Shown: in pieces, positions 8,210-16,266 of the stretch
Position numbering within the stretch: the first letter of the stretch is position 1
How the letters are laid out: every line of letters starts with the position of its first letter
Source of the DNA: Clostridiales bacterium
GTDB lineage: Bacteria; Bacillota; Clostridia; Christensenellales; Aristaeellaceae
DNA length: 64,000 nt
Reading direction: 5' to 3'
NCBI GenBank assembly: GCA_015056175.1
Contig: SVGT01000004.1
Coordinates: 1 to 64,000 of the forward strand
Notes under the pieces: generated by a model
Seen by the model: the letters and a program-made list of their open reading frames with translations, nothing else
The model's database searches: none
What the model was told of the DNA's origin: nothing
Position numbers and translations under genes: made by a program

Positions 8210-8238
8210 TTGTTTTTCACCCCCCGTTATGCTACAAT
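8210..8238 (+). promoter_or_regulatory. Promoter of the MFS transporter gene
   Basis: -35 TTGTTT (8210-8215), 17-nt spacer, -10 TACAAT (8233-8238). It fires divergently from the MATE promoter. Confidence 0.65.
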
Positions 8239-8280
8239 AAAACTGATGTCATGCTGCAAAAGCAAGGAGGACTTCTTCCC

Positions 8281-9729
8281 ATGAAGCTGAGAAGATTCAT
8301 TGACCTTCAGGCGATCAAAACATCCATGGGTGATATCTACTCCACGAAAAACGATGAAGCCAAGGGCCGCCTGATCTCGCTGGGCAGCGCGCTTGTGGCC
8401 GCGTTTTACAACGTATTTATCACCGGCATCTTCTACACCGGCTTTTTGTCCATGTACGGCATCTCCATTACCGGCGTGGGCATCGTCACCTTCATCCCCT
8501 ACATTGCCAGCTGCTTCAGCATTTTTTCCTCCTTCATCCTGGAGCGCATCAAAAAGCGCAAATGGGTGCTGCTGGGAGCCAAGGTATACTTCTATGGCAT
8601 GTATATCGTGGCTACCACGCTGATGCCGCAATTTGTCACAGACCCGGACGCAAGGCTCGTCTGGTTTGTGGTGATTTTGTTCCTTGCCTATTCCGTGTAC
8701 GCGCTCTTCAGCCCGGGGCTGACGGCGTGGTTCTACCGCTTCTATCCCGAGGAAAATAACCGGCGCACCCGCTACATTGTGCTGAACCAGATTTTTTCCT
8801 CCGTCATGTCCAGCGTCATTCTGCTGCTCAGCGGTATCCTGACCGACGCCGTGGCAGGCTCCCCCTTCCAGGAAACGCTGATCCTTATCCTGCGCTATGT
8901 GGCCTTTGCACTGGTGCTTGTGGACGTGGGCATGCAGGCCTGCGCCAAGGAATATCCCTATCCCCCTTCCCCCAAGCTGAAGCTCAGGCACGTGTTCACC
9001 CTGCCCTTCAAGTACCGCAAATTTCTCTTCTGCATGCTGATGATGTTCGCCTGGAACTTCATCGCCAATCTGAACAACGGTCTGTGGAATTTCCACCTGC
9101 TCAACCATCTGCATTTTTCCTATACGCTGCTCAACTTTGTATCCGTGCTCTATACCATTGTGCTTTTGTGCACCAATACCGTGTGGCAGCGCATCTTAAG
9201 GCGGTATGGTTGGATCAAAACCTTCGGTCTGGCTCTCCTGTTCTTTATCCCCACAGAATTCTACATGTTCGTCATGAATCCGGGCAATGCCTGGCTGTAT
9301 TTGCCCATGTGCTTTATTCAGCACCTGATGAACGTGGGGCTCAACTTCTCCTATTCCAACATCCTGTACATGAATCTTCCTGAGGAAAATTCCACCGCCC
9401 ACATCGCCTTCAACACCATCGGCTGCAACCTGTTTGCATTCCTGGGCATGATGGTGGGCACCTTCGTTTCGTCCCTGACGGGCGATAACACCTTCGTTTT
9501 CCTTGGCATGGACATGTACTCCGTGCAGTTTACCACGCTGCTGCGCGCCCTGTTCATGACGGCGCTGGGCTATATCATGGTCCGCTACTGGCGCGCATTC
9601 ACCCGCGACCGGGACGTGAAGGAGATCGACGAACAGGAGAAGATCCGCAAAAAGATAAAGGAGCAGCTGCATGCCGCGCCCGTCCGCTGGCGCTATCACC
9701 TGCCCTGGCACAAAAACAAACAGGCATAA
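8281..9729 (+). CDS. Major facilitator superfamily transporter
   Basis: This 482-aa polytopic protein has about 12 hydrophobic helices split by a central loop (~residues 200-245). The TM2-TM3 loop of MFS proteins is represented by FILERIKKRKWVLLGAK, which fits the family pattern of basic residues after an acidic one. The start at 8281 (MKLRRFIDLQ) follows AAGGAGG with 10-nt spacing; the longer frame beginning TTG at 8197 starts upstream of the promoter. It stands alone between a promoter and a terminator. The substrate is unknown. The N-terminus is unusually long and soluble (~35 residues before the first helix). Confidence 0.8.
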   Translation: MKLRRFIDLQAIKTSMGDIYSTKNDEAKGRLISLGSALVAAFYNVFITGIFYTGFLSMYGISITGVGIVTFIPYIASCFSIFSSFILERIKKRKWVLLGAKVYFYGMYIVATTLMPQFVTDPDARLVWFVVILFLAYSVYALFSPGLTAWFYRFYPEENNRRTRYIVLNQIFSSVMSSVILLLSGILTDAVAGSPFQETLILILRYVAFALVLVDVGMQACAKEYPYPPSPKLKLRHVFTLPFKYRKFLFCMLMMFAWNFIANLNNGLWNFHLLNHLHFSYTLLNFVSVLYTIVLLCTNTVWQRILRRYGWIKTFGLALLFFIPTEFYMFVMNPGNAWLYLPMCFIQHLMNVGLNFSYSNILYMNLPEENSTAHIAFNTIGCNLFAFLGMMVGTFVSSLTGDNTFVFLGMDMYSVQFTTLLRALFMTALGYIMVRYWRAFTRDRDVKEIDEQEKIRKKIKEQLHAAPVRWRYHLPWHKNKQA

Positions 9730-9734
9730 TGTAC

Positions 9735-9763
9735 AAAAGGACGCTCAGGCGTCCTTTATTTTG
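9735..9763 (+). terminator. Terminator of the MFS gene
   Basis: A 9-bp stem (9736-9744 with 9749-9757) with 4-nt loop, followed by TATTTTG. Confidence 0.8.
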
Positions 9764-9764
9764 C

Positions 9765-9793
9765 GTGACAAACGCATCCTTTCGTGCTAAGAT
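9765..9793 (+). promoter_or_regulatory. Promoter of the AEC transporter gene
   Basis: -35 GTGACA (9765-9770), 17-nt spacer, -10 TAAGAT (9788-9793), immediately after the preceding terminator. Confidence 0.6.
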
Positions 9794-9828
9794 GCCATCA
9801 TAGACCTATTGAATGCAAGGAGTCTGTT

Positions 9829-10764
9829 ATGCAGGAATTTTTGATCACCCTGGATATTATGCTGCCCATCCTGTTTTTGCTCATTCTGGGCTGGCTGCTG
9901 CGCAAATGGGGGCTCATGAAGGATCCGGTCTCCTCCGGCATGAATCAGCTGGTATTCAAGGTATTCTTACCGCTGCTGATTTTTGACAACATCCGCTCCC
10001 TGGACCTGAGCAGCCCGCCCAAGGCCAGCCTTTCCGTTTTCATGGCGGTCAGCATACTGGCGATCTTTTCCGTCGCCAAGCTCGTTACCCCTCGCCTGGT
10101 GCCCGATCCCCGCAAGAACGGCGTCATCGTGCAGGCCATCTCCCGCACCAATTTTGCCATCCTCGGCTCTGCGCTGATGATGAACATGTTCGGCGAAGCG
10201 GGTATGGCCACCTTTTCGCTGGCCATGCCCATCGTGATCCCGCTGTTCAACGTGCTGGCCGTCATCGCCCTGTCCGGCACCGGCGGCAAGGTGAATGTAA
10301 GGCAGACGCTGTACAAGATCGTCACCAACCCGCTAATCTTGGCCGTGGTGGCAGGCCTTGTGTTTATGTTCCTCAAAATCCCGCTGCCCAATGCCGTCGG
10401 CAAAGCCATCAATCAGCTGGGCGGCCTGTCCTCCCCCGTTTCACTCCTGGTGCTGGGCGCCAGCCTGCGCTGGGAGGGCGTCCGGGATAACCGCAAGGAG
10501 CTGTTCTTCACCGTCCTGGTGCGCCAGCTTTTCCTCCCCTGCACGATGATCGCCATCGCTGCGCTGCTGGGCTTCAGGGATATCGACCTGGGCGTGCTGA
10601 TCATCCTCTTTGGCGCGCCGGTGGCTGTCAGCAGCTATCCCATGGCGGTTGGCATGGGCGGCGATAAGGATCTGGCCGCCGGCATTCTGGTGCTCTCCAC
10701 CGTCACCTCCATGGGCACCTTGTTCCTGCTCATTTACCTGTGCAAGCTATTTGCCTTCATCTGA
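9829..10764 (+). CDS. AEC-family (auxin efflux carrier-like) transporter
   Basis: This 311-aa membrane protein has ten hydrophobic helices in two five-helix halves, as in the BASS/AEC fold. Characteristic stretches are MNQLVFKVFLPLLIFDNIRS in the first half, ISRTNFAILGSALMMNMFG at the cross-over, and GAPVAVSSYPMAVGMGGDKD in the second half. Bacterial members move malate, malonate or other small organic acids; the substrate here is not determinable. The start at 9829 follows AAGGAG with 6-nt spacing, and the upstream extension passes through the -10 box. Monocistronic with its own terminator. Confidence 0.88.
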   Translation: MQEFLITLDIMLPILFLLILGWLLRKWGLMKDPVSSGMNQLVFKVFLPLLIFDNIRSLDLSSPPKASLSVFMAVSILAIFSVAKLVTPRLVPDPRKNGVIVQAISRTNFAILGSALMMNMFGEAGMATFSLAMPIVIPLFNVLAVIALSGTGGKVNVRQTLYKIVTNPLILAVVAGLVFMFLKIPLPNAVGKAINQLGGLSSPVSLLVLGASLRWEGVRDNRKELFFTVLVRQLFLPCTMIAIAALLGFRDIDLGVLIILFGAPVAVSSYPMAVGMGGDKDLAAGILVLSTVTSMGTLFLLIYLCKLFAFI

Positions 10765-10778
10765 TCCCAAAATGATCA

Positions 10779-10804
10779 AAACCCCGGGGCTTCCCGGGGT
10801 TTTT
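10779..10804. terminator. Bidirectional terminator between AEC and HD-domain genes
   Basis: A 10-bp stem (10779-10788 with 10793-10802) with a GCTT loop, T-run on the plus strand and A/T-rich flank on the other. Confidence 0.85.
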
Positions 10805-10816
10805 GCCTGTTCTTTT

Positions 10817-11380
10817 TTATTCCTTGGGGCCCAGATGCAATTCGTCCGCATGCTCTTTCATGGCCTCGATGACGATCTGCGCCGCATCCTTCACTTCCAT
10901 GCCCAGCATTTCGCAGCCCTTTTTGATCAGTTCACGGTCGCACTTGGCGGCAAACTTCTTGTCCTTGAATTTCTTCATGAAGCTGCTCACCTCCAGATCC
11001 GTGATGCCCAGCGGACGCATGCGGGCAGCCGCCTGGATGATGCCCGTCAGTTCGTCCACCATGTACAGACTCTTTTCCATATCGGTAACAGGCTCCACAT
11101 CCGTGCAATGGCCGTAGCCGTGCGCCAGAATGCAGCGCACCTCTTCTTCCGTCACGCCTGCACAGAGCAGGGGCGCCTCGGTATACTGAAGATGCTCCTC
11201 GGGGTGCTGCTCATAATCATAATCGTGGAGATAACCGACCGCCATCCAATGGGCTTCATCCTGCCCAAAGTGACGGGCCATGCCCTTCATGGCGGCGGAT
11301 ACGTTCATGGCATGAAGAAAAAGATGCTCTTCTGTGGTGGTGGTCTGCAAAAGTTCCCGGGCTTTATCCATCGTCAGCAT
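10817..11380 (-). CDS. HD-domain (HDIG-like) phosphohydrolase
   Basis: This 187-aa soluble protein has the metal-binding HD signature: a first His in EEHLFLHAMNVSAAM (~residue 20), the paired His-Asp in VGYLHDYDYEQHPEEH (~residue 50) and later His/Asp residues in LAHGYGHCTDVEP and MVDELTGII. Members are metal-dependent phosphohydrolases acting on nucleotides or phosphorylated metabolites; no specific substrate can be proposed. The ATG at 11380 follows TTTGGAGG with ~10-nt spacing. A longer upstream frame runs back through the promoter and into the divergent gene and is not used. Confidence 0.8.
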   Translation of the reverse strand: MLTMDKARELLQTTTTEEHLFLHAMNVSAAMKGMARHFGQDEAHWMAVGYLHDYDYEQHPEEHLQYTEAPLLCAGVTEEEVRCILAHGYGHCTDVEPVTDMEKSLYMVDELTGIIQAAARMRPLGITDLEVSSFMKKFKDKKFAAKCDRELIKKGCEMLGMEVKDAAQIVIEAMKEHADELHLGPKE

Positions 11381-11412
11381 ATACAAACAGCCTCCAAAAT
11401 GTCGTTTTCTGT

Positions 11413-11441
11413 AGTGTAGCACACTTTTCCCCGCTGCGCAA
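11413..11441 (-). promoter_or_regulatory. Promoter of the HD-domain gene
   Basis: Minus strand -35 TTGCGC (11436-11441), 17-nt spacer, -10 TACACT (11413-11418). Confidence 0.65.
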
Positions 11442-11541
11442 CGCTTCCTTTTTCCCATCGTTTTATTGCTTGCAACTGGACTTTGTCCTGCCGTTGTGAT
11501 ACCATAAACACAGCAAAATGATCCAATACCGGAGGATGACC

Positions 11542-12981
11542 ATGGCAAAATGTGCATTTGGTAAAATTCTTCTTCGCGGCGCTTTTGATGCGCAATGGGA
11601 CTTTGGCACCGAGCTGTACGCCCGCATGCTGTATGTGGAAAACGCGCATACGCAGGTGCTGCTGGTTGCACTGGATACGCTGTGCACCGCCCCTGCGGAC
11701 GCAGTACGCTTCCGTGAGCTGGTATCCGAAAAAACGGGCATTTCCGCCGAAAATATCTGGTTCCATGAGTTGCAGGTCCATGCCGCACCCGACTGCAACA
11801 TGATGACCAGCGCTGTTCCGGCGATCGCTCAGCGTGTTTCTCAGGAAGCCATCTCCATGATGCAGCGCGCCGTGCCCTTTACCTGCGAGGTGGCAGAGGC
11901 CGACGTGGGCACCCAATACAGCATGAACCGGGAACAGTATGTGGAAGGCCTTGGCGGCGTGACCATCTGGGCGGGTATGCGCTTTGATGAAAACGGCAAG
12001 CCCTACTGCAACGATCCGGGCCGCATGCTGCTGCGCGAATACAAACCCCAGCTTCCCGTGTTTGACAAGCCCATTTATTTTGATAATACCGTGGATTCCA
12101 AGGCCTACCTGTTTGTGTTCCGGGATGAAGCGGGGCGCGTGATCGGCACTGTCAGCCGTTTCGCCGCCCATCCCGACGTGGCCGTGCTCTTTGAAAGCTA
12201 CGGCAAGCATGAATATCACTATCATTTCGACTGGCCCGGCCATCTTTCCCAGACGCTGGAAGCGCATTTTGACGCGCCCAGCATGTATCTGAACGGCCCC
12301 TGCGGCGATCTGGCCACCAAAAAGGCCTGGGACGGTATGGATACCTATGAAGCGTCCGCCCGGGAATGCGAGCGCATCGGCACCGAGCTTGCCAACATGC
12401 TGATCGCACGATTTGACAAAAAGCACGTGTCCCTTGGCGATCCCGATCATCTCCGTGCCGCCATGTTCACCGTCGAACTGCCCATGCACGAAAGATTCCC
12501 CCATTCCCAGGCCGAGTATCCGGAGCAGCACGACCTCGCCCTGCAGGCCCATATCGCGCTGCAGGACGCCATCGCCCGCCATGCGCCTGCCTATGAAGTG
12601 AAAAGATACGTCGACGATGCACACCGCGCCTGGCAGAGAACCACCAACGCCAGGGACGAATTGCACTGTACGGAAGAGGAGCTGAACCGCCATACCCTGA
12701 TGACCCGTGTGTCCGTGCTACAGCTGGGCGATTATCTGTTTGTAGGCGTGCCCGGCGAAAGCCTGGTGGACATGACCGTGTGGCTGCGCTCCACCTTTAC
12801 CGGCGTCAAAACCGTCCCGGTGGATCAGGTGAACGGTTATTACTGCTATATGGCAACGCCCCGCACCCAGACGCTGGGCGGCTACACCAACTGGTCCAGC
12901 TGGGTCTCCCGCGACGCCATTCCGCTCCTCAAGGAAAAAATCGTGGAGCATATGGATCTTTGGCTGGAGGAAGATCAATAA
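11542..12981 (+). CDS. Neutral/alkaline ceramidase-family protein, cytoplasmic
   Basis: This 479-aa protein matches the N-terminal domain of neutral/alkaline non-lysosomal ceramidases: an early strand with ELYARMLYVENAHTQVLLVA and LDTL, the zinc-site region WFHELQVHAAPD in place of the usual THTHSGP, NGPCGDLATK matching QGAAGDVNP, and LQLGDYLFVGVPGESLVDM matching the conserved GDxxxxxVPGE. No signal peptide or membrane segment is visible, unlike secreted ceramidases, so a different amide or ester substrate inside the cell is likely. The ATG at 11542 follows GGAGG with 6-nt spacing. Similar proteins are often simply called hypothetical in Clostridia, so the family call is firm but the reaction is not. 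Confidence 0.65.
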   Translation: MAKCAFGKILLRGAFDAQWDFGTELYARMLYVENAHTQVLLVALDTLCTAPADAVRFRELVSEKTGISAENIWFHELQVHAAPDCNMMTSAVPAIAQRVSQEAISMMQRAVPFTCEVAEADVGTQYSMNREQYVEGLGGVTIWAGMRFDENGKPYCNDPGRMLLREYKPQLPVFDKPIYFDNTVDSKAYLFVFRDEAGRVIGTVSRFAAHPDVAVLFESYGKHEYHYHFDWPGHLSQTLEAHFDAPSMYLNGPCGDLATKKAWDGMDTYEASARECERIGTELANMLIARFDKKHVSLGDPDHLRAAMFTVELPMHERFPHSQAEYPEQHDLALQAHIALQDAIARHAPAYEVKRYVDDAHRAWQRTTNARDELHCTEEELNRHTLMTRVSVLQLGDYLFVGVPGESLVDMTVWLRSTFTGVKTVPVDQVNGYYCYMATPRTQTLGGYTNWSSWVSRDAIPLLKEKIVEHMDLWLEEDQ

Positions 12982-12992
12982 ACCGTCAAACA

Positions 12993-13020
12993 AAAAGGAA
13001 CCCCATGGGGTTCCTTTTAT
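12993..13020. terminator. Bidirectional terminator between the ceramidase-family gene and pflA
   Basis: A 12-bp nearly loopless inverted repeat (12993-13004 with 13007-13018) with A-run before and T-rich sequence after. The pflA stop codon lies within its right flank. Confidence 0.8.
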
Positions 13021-13736
13021 TTTGCGTATTCTCCCAGCAGCCTCTTGAGTGCATCCATCTTGTCCGCCGCAGGCGTAGGCAGATGGCCAAAGGGAAAGGG
13101 CATATGCAGCATATCGTATTTGGTCTGGCAGATCTTGCGGAAAGGAAGCAGCTCCACCCCGTCCACGAAGGCATGCTGCGAGGCGATAGTACGCAGACGG
13201 AGGATATTGTCCGCATCATCGTTCAGCGTGGGGATGATCACCTGCCGGAGGGTGACGGGGATCTTTTGCCCGTCCAGGTATCCAAGGAAAGCGAGCACGC
13301 TGTCCAAACTGCAGCCCACATGCTTTTCGTACAGTTCAGCCTTTGTGTACTTGATATCCAGCAGCACCCGGTCGGTTTGGGAAAGCAGCTTTTTGACGCC
13401 GTCATCCAGAATACAGCCAGACGTATCCAGGCAGGTGTTCAGCCCGTTTTGATGACACAGTGCAAAAAGATTTTCCGCAAAAGCACTCTGCAGCAGCGGC
13501 TCGCCGCCGGACAACGTCACGCCGCCCTTTTCCCCAAAGTAGCTTTTGTAGCGAAGCGCCGTCTGTACAAGCTGCTGCGCTCCGTATTCCGTGCCGCCTG
13601 CCAAATCCCATGTATCCGGGTTATGGCAGCAGTGGCACCTGAGCGGACAGCCCTGCAAAAACACCACAAACCGGACGCCCGGGCCGTCCAGCGTACCCAG
13701 GCTCTGGATGGAATGAACCAGGCCCTTTGCTTCCAT
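13017..13736 (-). CDS. pflA: Pyruvate formate-lyase activating enzyme
   Basis: This radical SAM enzyme (239 aa) installs the glycyl radical on PflB using S-adenosylmethionine and a [4Fe-4S] cluster. The cluster motif CX3CX2C is in FLQGCPLRCHCCHNPDTW near residue 30, with an extra cysteine inside the last pair. GGVTLSGGEPLLQ is the conserved SAM-contact GGEP region, and DTSGC and DRVLLDIKY follow as expected. The length equals the family norm. It starts 5 nt after the pflB stop in the same transcript; the Shine-Dalgarno AAAGGCG is modest. Confidence 0.95.
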   Translation of the reverse strand: MEAKGLVHSIQSLGTLDGPGVRFVVFLQGCPLRCHCCHNPDTWDLAGGTEYGAQQLVQTALRYKSYFGEKGGVTLSGGEPLLQSAFAENLFALCHQNGLNTCLDTSGCILDDGVKKLLSQTDRVLLDIKYTKAELYEKHVGCSLDSVLAFLGYLDGQKIPVTLRQVIIPTLNDDADNILRLRTIASQHAFVDGVELLPFRKICQTKYDMLHMPFPFGHLPTPAADKMDALKRLLGEYAK

Positions 13737-13741
13737 CGCCT

Positions 13742-15973
13742 TTACACCGCCTCGTGGAAGGTGCGGCTGATCACCTCGCGCTGCTGCTCGCGGCTCAGCT
13801 TGTTGAAGTTCACAGCGTAGCCGGACACGCGGATGGTCAGATTGGGATAGGCTTCGGGGTTCTCATACGCCTTGATCAGCGTTTCGCGGTTGAGCACGTT
13901 CACGTTGATGTGATGGGCATTTTTCATGAAATAGCCGTCCAGAATGGCCACCAGATTGTCCTTGCGCTCATCCTTGGTGCGGCCCAGCGCCTCGGGCGTA
14001 ATGGAGAAGGTATTGGAAATGCCGTCACGGCAATCGTCATAGCTGATCTTGGCCACCGAGTTCAGCGACGCCAGGGCGCCGTTTTCCTCCCGGTTGTGCA
14101 TGGGATTGGCGCCGGGGGCAAAGGGCTCCGCGCTCTTGCGGCCGTCAGGGGTAGCACCGGTATTCTTGCCATACATCACGTTGGAGGTGATGGTCAGAAC
14201 GGACAGGGTATGCTCTGCATTGCGGTAGGTACGGGTCTTGCGCAATTCGGTGATCATCTGGTGGCAAAGATCCTTGGCGATCATATCCACACGGTCATCG
14301 TCGTTGCCGTACTTGGGGAAATTGCCCACGGTATCAAAATCGGTGATGAAGCCGTCCGCATTGCGAACAGGCTGGACGGAGGCAAACTTGATGGCGCTGA
14401 GGGAATCGGTCACCACGGAAAGACCGGCGATGCCAAAGGCCATAAAGCGTCCCACATGGGTATCATGCAGCGCCATCTGCGTTTTTTCGTAGGCGTACTT
14501 ATCGTGCATGTAGTGGATAATGTTCATGGTATTGACGTACAGGTGGCTCAGCCAGCCGATATATACGTCAAAGCGCTCCTTGACGGTTTCATAATCCAGT
14601 TTATCGCCGGAGAGCACCTCCATCTGCGGGCCGATGTGGATGCCGCTGGTGGTATCATAGCCGCCGTTGATGGCGATGAGCAAGAGCTTGGCCAGATTGC
14701 AACGGGCGCCGAAAAACTGCATCTGCTTGCCCACTTTCATGGCGCTCACGCAGCAGGCGATGGCATAATCATCCCCATAGAGCGGACGCATCAGATCGTC
14801 GTTTTCGTACTGGATGGAGTCGGTATCGATGGATACCTTGGCGCAGTACTTTTTGAAATTATCAGGCAGCTTGTTGGACCAGAGCACGGTCAGGTTGGGT
14901 TCGGGAGAGGGGCCAAGGGTGTACAAGGTATGCAGCATGCGGTAGCTGTTGCGGGTCACCAGCGTACGGCCGTCCTCGCCCATGCCGCCCACCGCCTCGG
15001 TGATCCACATGGGATCGCCGCCGAACAGCTCGTTGTATTCGGGGGTGCGCAGATGACGCGCCACGCGCAGCTTGATGACAAAATCGTCCATCAGCTCCTG
15101 TGCGCCCTCTTCGGTCAGCGTGCCGTTATCCAGGTCGCGCTGGATGTAGATATCAAAGAAGGTGCTCACACGGCCCAGGGACATGGCAGCGCCGTTCTGC
15201 TCCTTGATGGCGCCAAGATAGCCAAAGTACGTCCACTGGATGGCCTCGCGGGCGTTTTCCGCAGGACGGGAAATATCGCAGCCGTACATGTCTGACATTT
15301 CCTTCAGATAGCCCAGGAAAGCGATCTGCTGGTACAATTCCTCATCCAGACGGATCTGCTCGGTATCAAACACGCTGCGGGCAAGGGCAGCCTTGTCCTT
15401 TTTCTTTTCCTCAATCAGCTTGTCCACGCCATACAGCGCCACACGGCGGTAGTCGCCAATGATACGGCCGCGGCCGTAGGCATCGGGAAGGCCGGTGATC
15501 ACATGGCAGCGGCGGGCCTGGCGCATTTCATCCGTATAGGCGCGGAACACACCGTCGTTGTGGGTGGTGCGGAAGCGGAATTCCTCCTCCACCTTGGAGG
15601 ACAGCTTATAGCCGTAGGCTTCGCAGGCCTGACGCACCATGCGCATGCCGCCAAAGGGATTCACGCCGCGCTTGAGGGGGCGGTTGGTCTGCAGACCCAC
15701 GATGATCTCGTTTTCCTTGTCAATATATCCGGGCGAAAAGCTGGTGAGGGAAGAGACCGTAGCCGTATCGATATCCAATACGCCGCCAAACTGTCTTTCC
15801 AGCGCAAACAGACTTTCCACCTTTTTCATCAATTGTTTGGTGCGCTCGGTTGCGGGCGCCAGGAAGCTTTCGTCCCCCGTATATTCCTGCATGTTCTGCT
15901 GGATAAAATCACGCACGTTGATTTCATCCTTCCACACGCCGCTCTTAAAACCGGTCCAATTCTTGTGTTCCAT
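13742..15973 (-). CDS. pflB: Formate C-acetyltransferase (pyruvate formate-lyase)
   Basis: This 743-aa glycyl radical enzyme converts pyruvate and CoA to acetyl-CoA and formate during anaerobic fermentation. The adjacent catalytic cysteines are in [10 protein letters not shown] near residue 410, and the glycyl radical loop RVSGYAVNF lies ~25 residues before the C-terminus. The N-terminal PFL domain starts with [20 protein letters not shown] use the ATG at 15973, preceded by ACAGGAGG; seven extra residues to 15994 would overlap the Shine-Dalgarno. Transcription should be controlled by the ZTP riboswitch and attenuator just upstream, tying formate production (a formyl donor for purine synthesis) to ZTP level. 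Confidence 0.97.
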   Translation of the reverse strand: MEHKNWTGFKSGVWKDEINVRDFIQQNMQEYTGDESFLAPATERTKQLMKKVESLFALERQFGGVLDIDTATVSSLTSFSPGYIDKENEIIVGLQTNRPLKRGVNPFGGMRMVRQACEAYGYKLSSKVEEEFRFRTTHNDGVFRAYTDEMRQARRCHVITGLPDAYGRGRIIGDYRRVALYGVDKLIEEKKKDKAALARSVFDTEQIRLDEELYQQIAFLGYLKEMSDMYGCDISRPAENAREAIQWTYFGYLGAIKEQNGAAMSLGRVSTFFDIYIQRDLDNGTLTEEGAQELMDDFVIKLRVARHLRTPEYNELFGGDPMWITEAVGGMGEDGRTLVTRNSYRMLHTLYTLGPSPEPNLTVLWSNKLPDNFKKYCAKVSIDTDSIQYENDDLMRPLYGDDYAIACCVSAMKVGKQMQFFGARCNLAKLLLIAINGGYDTTSGIHIGPQMEVLSGDKLDYETVKERFDVYIGWLSHLYVNTMNIIHYMHDKYAYEKTQMALHDTHVGRFMAFGIAGLSVVTDSLSAIKFASVQPVRNADGFITDFDTVGNFPKYGNDDDRVDMIAKDLCHQMITELRKTRTYRNAEHTLSVLTITSNVMYGKNTGATPDGRKSAEPFAPGANPMHNREENGALASLNSVAKISYDDCRDGISNTFSITPEALGRTKDERKDNLVAILDGYFMKNAHHINVNVLNRETLIKAYENPEAYPNLTIRVSGYAVNFNKLSREQQREVISRTFHEAV

Positions 15974-16015
15974 CTGTACATTCCTCCTGTACAAGTCAAA
16001 CTGCCCTCAGGAAAT

Positions 16016-16054
16016 AAAAAAGGGCAATTCAACTTTGATCAAATTGAATCGCCC
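16016..16054 (-). terminator. Riboswitch-controlled attenuator before pflB
   Basis: On the minus strand an 11-bp stem with one mismatch (16044-16054 with 16022-16032) is followed by a six-T run. Its 5' arm begins with GGGC, which is also the last part of the riboswitch signature, so ligand binding and termination should be mutually exclusive. Confidence 0.8.
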
Positions 16055-16125
16055 AGACGGTCGGCATTTTGCAGCAGCTGCACTCCCCTGCGGTGACCCG
16101 CAAAAATTCCGTCAGTCATGCATCT
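16051..16125 (-). ncRNA. ZTP riboswitch (pfl motif)
   Basis: The minus-strand leader of pflB contains CATGACTGACGG, a small hairpin GCGG-GTCA-CCGC, AGGGGAGT, and the 3' signature CCGTCTGGGC. These align with the conserved GUGACUGGCG, P3 hairpin, GGGGAG and CCGCCUGGGC of the pfl motif. The pairing ACGG with CCGT replaces the consensus GGCG with CGCC, a compensatory change that supports the fold. Such riboswitches sense ZTP/ZMP, which build up when 10-formyl-tetrahydrofolate is short, and turn on one-carbon genes. Confidence 0.88.
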
Positions 16126-16133
16126 GCACATCC

Positions 16134-16162
16134 ATTGTACCAGATGCTTTCTGCTTTGGCAA
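16134..16162 (-). promoter_or_regulatory. Promoter of pflB-pflA
   Basis: Minus strand -35 TTGCCA (16157-16162), 17-nt spacer, -10 TACAAT (16134-16139). The start site falls just before the riboswitch. Confidence 0.8.
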
Positions 16163-16228
16163 GCCCTGTCGGGACATTTTTCGCCCGCGATTCAAAAAGA
16201 GCATATTTACTCTCTATGATTATACCCA

Positions 16229-16266
16229 TAAAAAACAAGACCGCCCGAAAGCGGTCTTGTTTTTTG
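16229..16266. terminator. Terminator of uxuA-uxuB, bidirectional form
   Basis: A perfect 10-bp stem (16235-16244 with 16251-16260), flanked by an A-run on the left and a T-run on the right. It separates uxuB from the pflB promoter region. Confidence 0.9.
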
